Made by a program: the position numbers and the translations under genes
Assembly: GCA_028715725.1 (NCBI GenBank)
Contig: JAQURG010000010.1
Coordinates: forward strand, 1 to 64,000
Source: Methylococcales bacterium
Lineage (GTDB): Bacteria > Pseudomonadota > Gammaproteobacteria > Methylococcales > Methylomonadaceae
Direction: 5' to 3'
DNA: 64,000 nt
Shown here: positions 60,963 through 64,000 of the stretch, in pieces
Layout: each line of letters begins with the position of its first letter
How positions within the stretch are numbered: the first letter of the stretch is position 1
Notes under the pieces: generated by a model
Told to the model about the DNA's origin: nothing
Seen by the model: only the letters and a program-made list of their open reading frames with translations
Database searches by the model: none

Positions 60963-62513
60963 TTATTGAACCAACAGCGCTGTACTGATAATTACCGCAC
61001 TGATCAGCATCGCCAGTATGGTTATCCGGTGATTATTATCCATCTGCTGGCGCAGCAGGGCCAGTTCGCGTTGCTGCGCTTCGGCCTGATGCTGTGCGTT
61101 GGCTGCATTATCCAGGGCTTTGTAAATCAGGGAAGGAATTTCAGGAAAATGTTCAGCAAGTTCAGGGAGCTGTTTAATAAGCTTGCTGATTTTGGCTTTA
61201 GGCCCCAAACGGTCATGGAACCATTTTTCAAGAAAAGGTTTGGCGGTTTGCCATAGGTCCAGCTCAGGATAAAGCTGCCGCCCCAATCCTTCAATATTCA
61301 GCAGCGTTTTTTGCAGCAGCACCAGTTGCGGCTGAACTTGCATATCAAAACGCCGCGCCGTCTGGAATAAACGCAATAATAACTGACCAAACGAGATATC
61401 CTTCAACGGTTTTTCAAAGATTGGTTCGCAAACGCTGCGAATAGCGGATTCAAATTCTTCTATGCGAGTCGACCGGGGCACCCAGCCGGATTCAACGTGC
61501 ATTTGCGCCACTTTCCGATAATCCCGGTTAAAAAAAGCCAGAAAATTCTCTGCCAGGTAGCGTTGATCAGACAGAGATAAAGAACCGACGATACCAAAAT
61601 CAATGGCTATGTATTTATCCGGCAAATCGACAAAGATATTGCCGGGGTGCATATCGGCATGGAAGAAGTTGTCTCTGAATACCTGGGTAAAGAAGATTTC
61701 TACGCCGCGTTCGGCGAGCACTTTAAAATTCGCGCCGCCCGCCTTAAGCTGCTCGATTTCACCGACGGGTATGCCGTGAATTCTTTCCATGACCATGACT
61801 TTCTGGCGTGTCAGCGGCCAGTGGATTTCGGGTATGTAAATCAGTTCTGAATTTTCAAAATTGCGGCGCAATTTGCCGGCATTTGCCGCTTCCCTCACCA
61901 GATCCAGTTCATCCAGCGTGGTTCTTTCAAATTCGGCAATCACCTCCGTAGCTCTTAATCGTCTTGCATCGGACCAGAATCTTTCGGCAAAACGAGCCAG
62001 TTCATAAAGCAGTCCTATGTCGGATAAAATCTGCTCTTCAATGTCGGGACGCAATACTTTAACAATTACGCTCTCTCCGCTGTGTAAAACCGCTGTATGA
62101 ACCTGCGCAACTGAAGCCGATGCCAAAGGTTCGGCATCAAACTCGGCAAATGCCTCAGCAATCGGCATGCCTAGTTCTTTTTCAATAATGCTACGGGCAA
62201 TCTCGCTGGGGAAAGGAGGAACCTGGTCTTGAAGTTTTACCAGTTCATCGGCAATATCATCGGGCAACAGATCCTTGCGGGTAGACAAGGCCTGGCCGAA
62301 TTTGACATAGATAGGCCCCAGGTCTTCCAGCGACCGTCTGATTCTGACTCCGCGGGATTCGGATCTGGGCTTAAGCCAGTAACTGGGAGTGATAAAAGCT
62401 AAATAACGAACCGGGCGGAATAAATGGGTGTTCAAGACAATTTCGTCCAGCCCGTGAGAGACCAGAACCCAATTAATATGAATCAGGCGTAATAACAATT
62501 TAGGTCGAATCAC
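60963..62513 (-). CDS. ubiB: Ubiquinone biosynthesis kinase-like protein UbiB
   Basis: [39 protein letters not shown]...[11 protein letters not shown]...[16 protein letters not shown]...[10 protein letters not shown]. Confidence 0.97.
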   Translation of the reverse strand: MIRPKLLLRLIHINWVLVSHGLDEIVLNTHLFRPVRYLAFITPSYWLKPRSESRGVRIRRSLEDLGPIYVKFGQALSTRKDLLPDDIADELVKLQDQVPPFPSEIARSIIEKELGMPIAEAFAEFDAEPLASASVAQVHTAVLHSGESVIVKVLRPDIEEQILSDIGLLYELARFAERFWSDARRLRATEVIAEFERTTLDELDLVREAANAGKLRRNFENSELIYIPEIHWPLTRQKVMVMERIHGIPVGEIEQLKAGGANFKVLAERGVEIFFTQVFRDNFFHADMHPGNIFVDLPDKYIAIDFGIVGSLSLSDQRYLAENFLAFFNRDYRKVAQMHVESGWVPRSTRIEEFESAIRSVCEPIFEKPLKDISFGQLLLRLFQTARRFDMQVQPQLVLLQKTLLNIEGLGRQLYPELDLWQTAKPFLEKWFHDRLGPKAKISKLIKQLPELAEHFPEIPSLIYKALDNAANAQHQAEAQQRELALLRQQMDNNHRITILAMLISAVIISTALLVQ

Positions 62514-62606
62514 GAGTTACCTTTAGAAATGTCGGTTGGGCACTTTTCCGCGAGTACCCTATAAATGGCTTATTCAAAGATGGAAAGACAGCATTGCTCC
62601 ACTGGA

Positions 62607-63260
62607 TTATTGCTTGTTCAGCAACTTGTTTTCCAGGCGTTCAACTCTGCTTTGCAGGCGGTCAAAATCAGTGCGTAATTCATCAATCTGACAATAGAAA
62701 ATATCCGCTTCCGGCACGGCAGGTAAATCGCGCGTTTCTTCCTGAAGAAATTCCGTGACGTTAAGCTGAAACGTTTCAATGGACTCTTTGCTCCAGTTTT
62801 GGCCGGCTCTAAAAAACTGACTTATATTATGGGCAATACTGTCGCCGGTATAGCGAGCCAGTTGCTGTTCCAGATTGATGTCCAGGTTGGCGAACAGCGC
62901 CTGAAATTTTCGACCCGTATGCATGTCTCCCTCAATTTTTACCTCGCCGGAAAAAATTGAGCGCATGGGTTTTGAGCTGAGTCCCATTAAACCCAGGGCG
63001 AAAACCGAACCGGTCAGTCGTGTATCCGGCTGGTCAGGGAACTGATCCAGCAATTGAATGGAATCAGTTGTAGGGCACAAGTAAACGGTTTCAGCAAATG
63101 GCTGAATGGTCACGGCAATGACTTTGCTGGCCAAAGGGGCTAAAAACACTTCCCTGTTTTGATCCAAAGCCAGATATTTGTTGAGCGCCGTTTCCAATGC
63201 GCTCATCAGCAACGGTTTGATTTTCATGCTAGATTTTATAACCTCTGTGAACTGCAACAA
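62607..63260 (-). CDS. ubiJ: SCP2-domain ubiquinone biosynthesis accessory protein UbiJ
   Basis: [15 protein letters not shown]...; C-terminal coiled coil [23 protein letters not shown]; between ubiE and ubiB. Confidence 0.9.
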   Translation of the reverse strand: MLQFTEVIKSSMKIKPLLMSALETALNKYLALDQNREVFLAPLASKVIAVTIQPFAETVYLCPTTDSIQLLDQFPDQPDTRLTGSVFALGLMGLSSKPMRSIFSGEVKIEGDMHTGRKFQALFANLDINLEQQLARYTGDSIAHNISQFFRAGQNWSKESIETFQLNVTEFLQEETRDLPAVPEADIFYCQIDELRTDFDRLQSRVERLENKLLNKQ

Positions 63261-63984
63261 TACCTTGCGTCATATTGAAATATTCGCAGCGCTCCAGGCC
63301 CGCATTTTCCATCATTTTTTTCAATTCTTCCTGTTCGGGGTGCATGCGAATGGATTCAGCCAGGTAACGGTAACTGTCTTCATCTTTGGCGACAATTTTG
63401 CCAATCTTGGGGAGCAGATTGAATGAATAAAAATCGTAGACCTTTTCAGTGAGTTTATCGGTAGGATGAGAAAACTCCAGCACGATAACGCGTCCGCCGG
63501 GTTTAAGCACCCGGTGCATAGAGCGCAGCGCAGCATCTTTATCGGTGACGTTGCGAAGACCGAAGGCGATACAGACACAATCGAAAGTATTATCTTCAAA
63601 CGGCAGGCATTCAGCATTGACTTGCGCATAGCGAATATTGCTTACCAGGCCCTTGTCTATCAGCCGATTGCGGCCTGCGCGCAGCATTTCGGAATTAATA
63701 TCAGCCAATACAACCTGGCCTTCCTTGCCGACGCGCTGCTCGAACAGCGTCGTTAAATCGCCGGTTCCGCCAGCCAGATCAAGCACTTGCTCGCCTTTGC
63801 GCGCATTGCTCAATTGCACTGCAATGCGTTTCCAGATGCGGTGAATGCCCAGAGACATCAAGTCATTCATGATATCGTATTGCCCTGCAACCGAATCAAA
63901 TACGCCACGTACCAGTTTGACTTTCTCTTCGGTGGCGACTTGTTTGAATCCGAAATGGGTGGTGTTATCGTTTGTCATTGTCAT
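63229..63984 (-). CDS. ubiE: Demethylmenaquinone/ubiquinone C-methyltransferase UbiE
   Basis: [43 protein letters not shown]...[12 protein letters not shown]. Confidence 0.98.
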   Translation of the reverse strand: MTMTNDNTTHFGFKQVATEEKVKLVRGVFDSVAGQYDIMNDLMSLGIHRIWKRIAVQLSNARKGEQVLDLAGGTGDLTTLFEQRVGKEGQVVLADINSEMLRAGRNRLIDKGLVSNIRYAQVNAECLPFEDNTFDCVCIAFGLRNVTDKDAALRSMHRVLKPGGRVIVLEFSHPTDKLTEKVYDFYSFNLLPKIGKIVAKDEDSYRYLAESIRMHPEQEELKKMMENAGLERCEYFNMTQGIVAVHRGYKI

Positions 63985-64000
63985 GCCTAATTTTTTGGTG

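Overview
The window looks like chromosomal DNA from a gammaproteobacterial methylotroph, probably a methanotroph. This rests on a tetrahydromethanopterin (H4MPT)/methanofuran C1-transfer cluster at about 47.3-53.9 kb: mch, RimK-like ATP-grasp, CitG-like protein, fae, HisA-like protein, second ATP-grasp, and a hydantoinase/MfnF-like kinase. Other recognisable blocks are groES-groEL with an exact CIRCE operator, moeB/thiF-fdhD-mobA (Mo cofactor and formate dehydrogenase maturation), bioB-F-H-C-D with a divergent comF, recD and recB (separated, no recC next to them), topB-ssb, cca-yajQ, and ubiB-ubiJ-ubiE. Two AT-richer accessory genes stand out: a PLD-nuclease/SF2 helicase with DUF3427-like C-terminus followed by a pRiA4b-Orf3-like gene (23.5-27.3 kb), and a ~1,737-aa DUF4011-type/SF1 helicase/Vsr-like nuclease (55.6-60.8 kb). 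Several decayed or interrupted genes are visible directly: a PIN toxin with two frameshifts, a VanX-like dipeptidase broken by one in-frame TGA, multicopper oxidase and DraG remnants, a TauE/SafE remnant with an in-frame TAG, and a transporter remnant. I saw no tRNA, rRNA, CRISPR array or intact transposase. No wholly new system can be proven from sequence reading alone; the two helicase loci are the best candidates. All family names come from motif recognition, not database searches.
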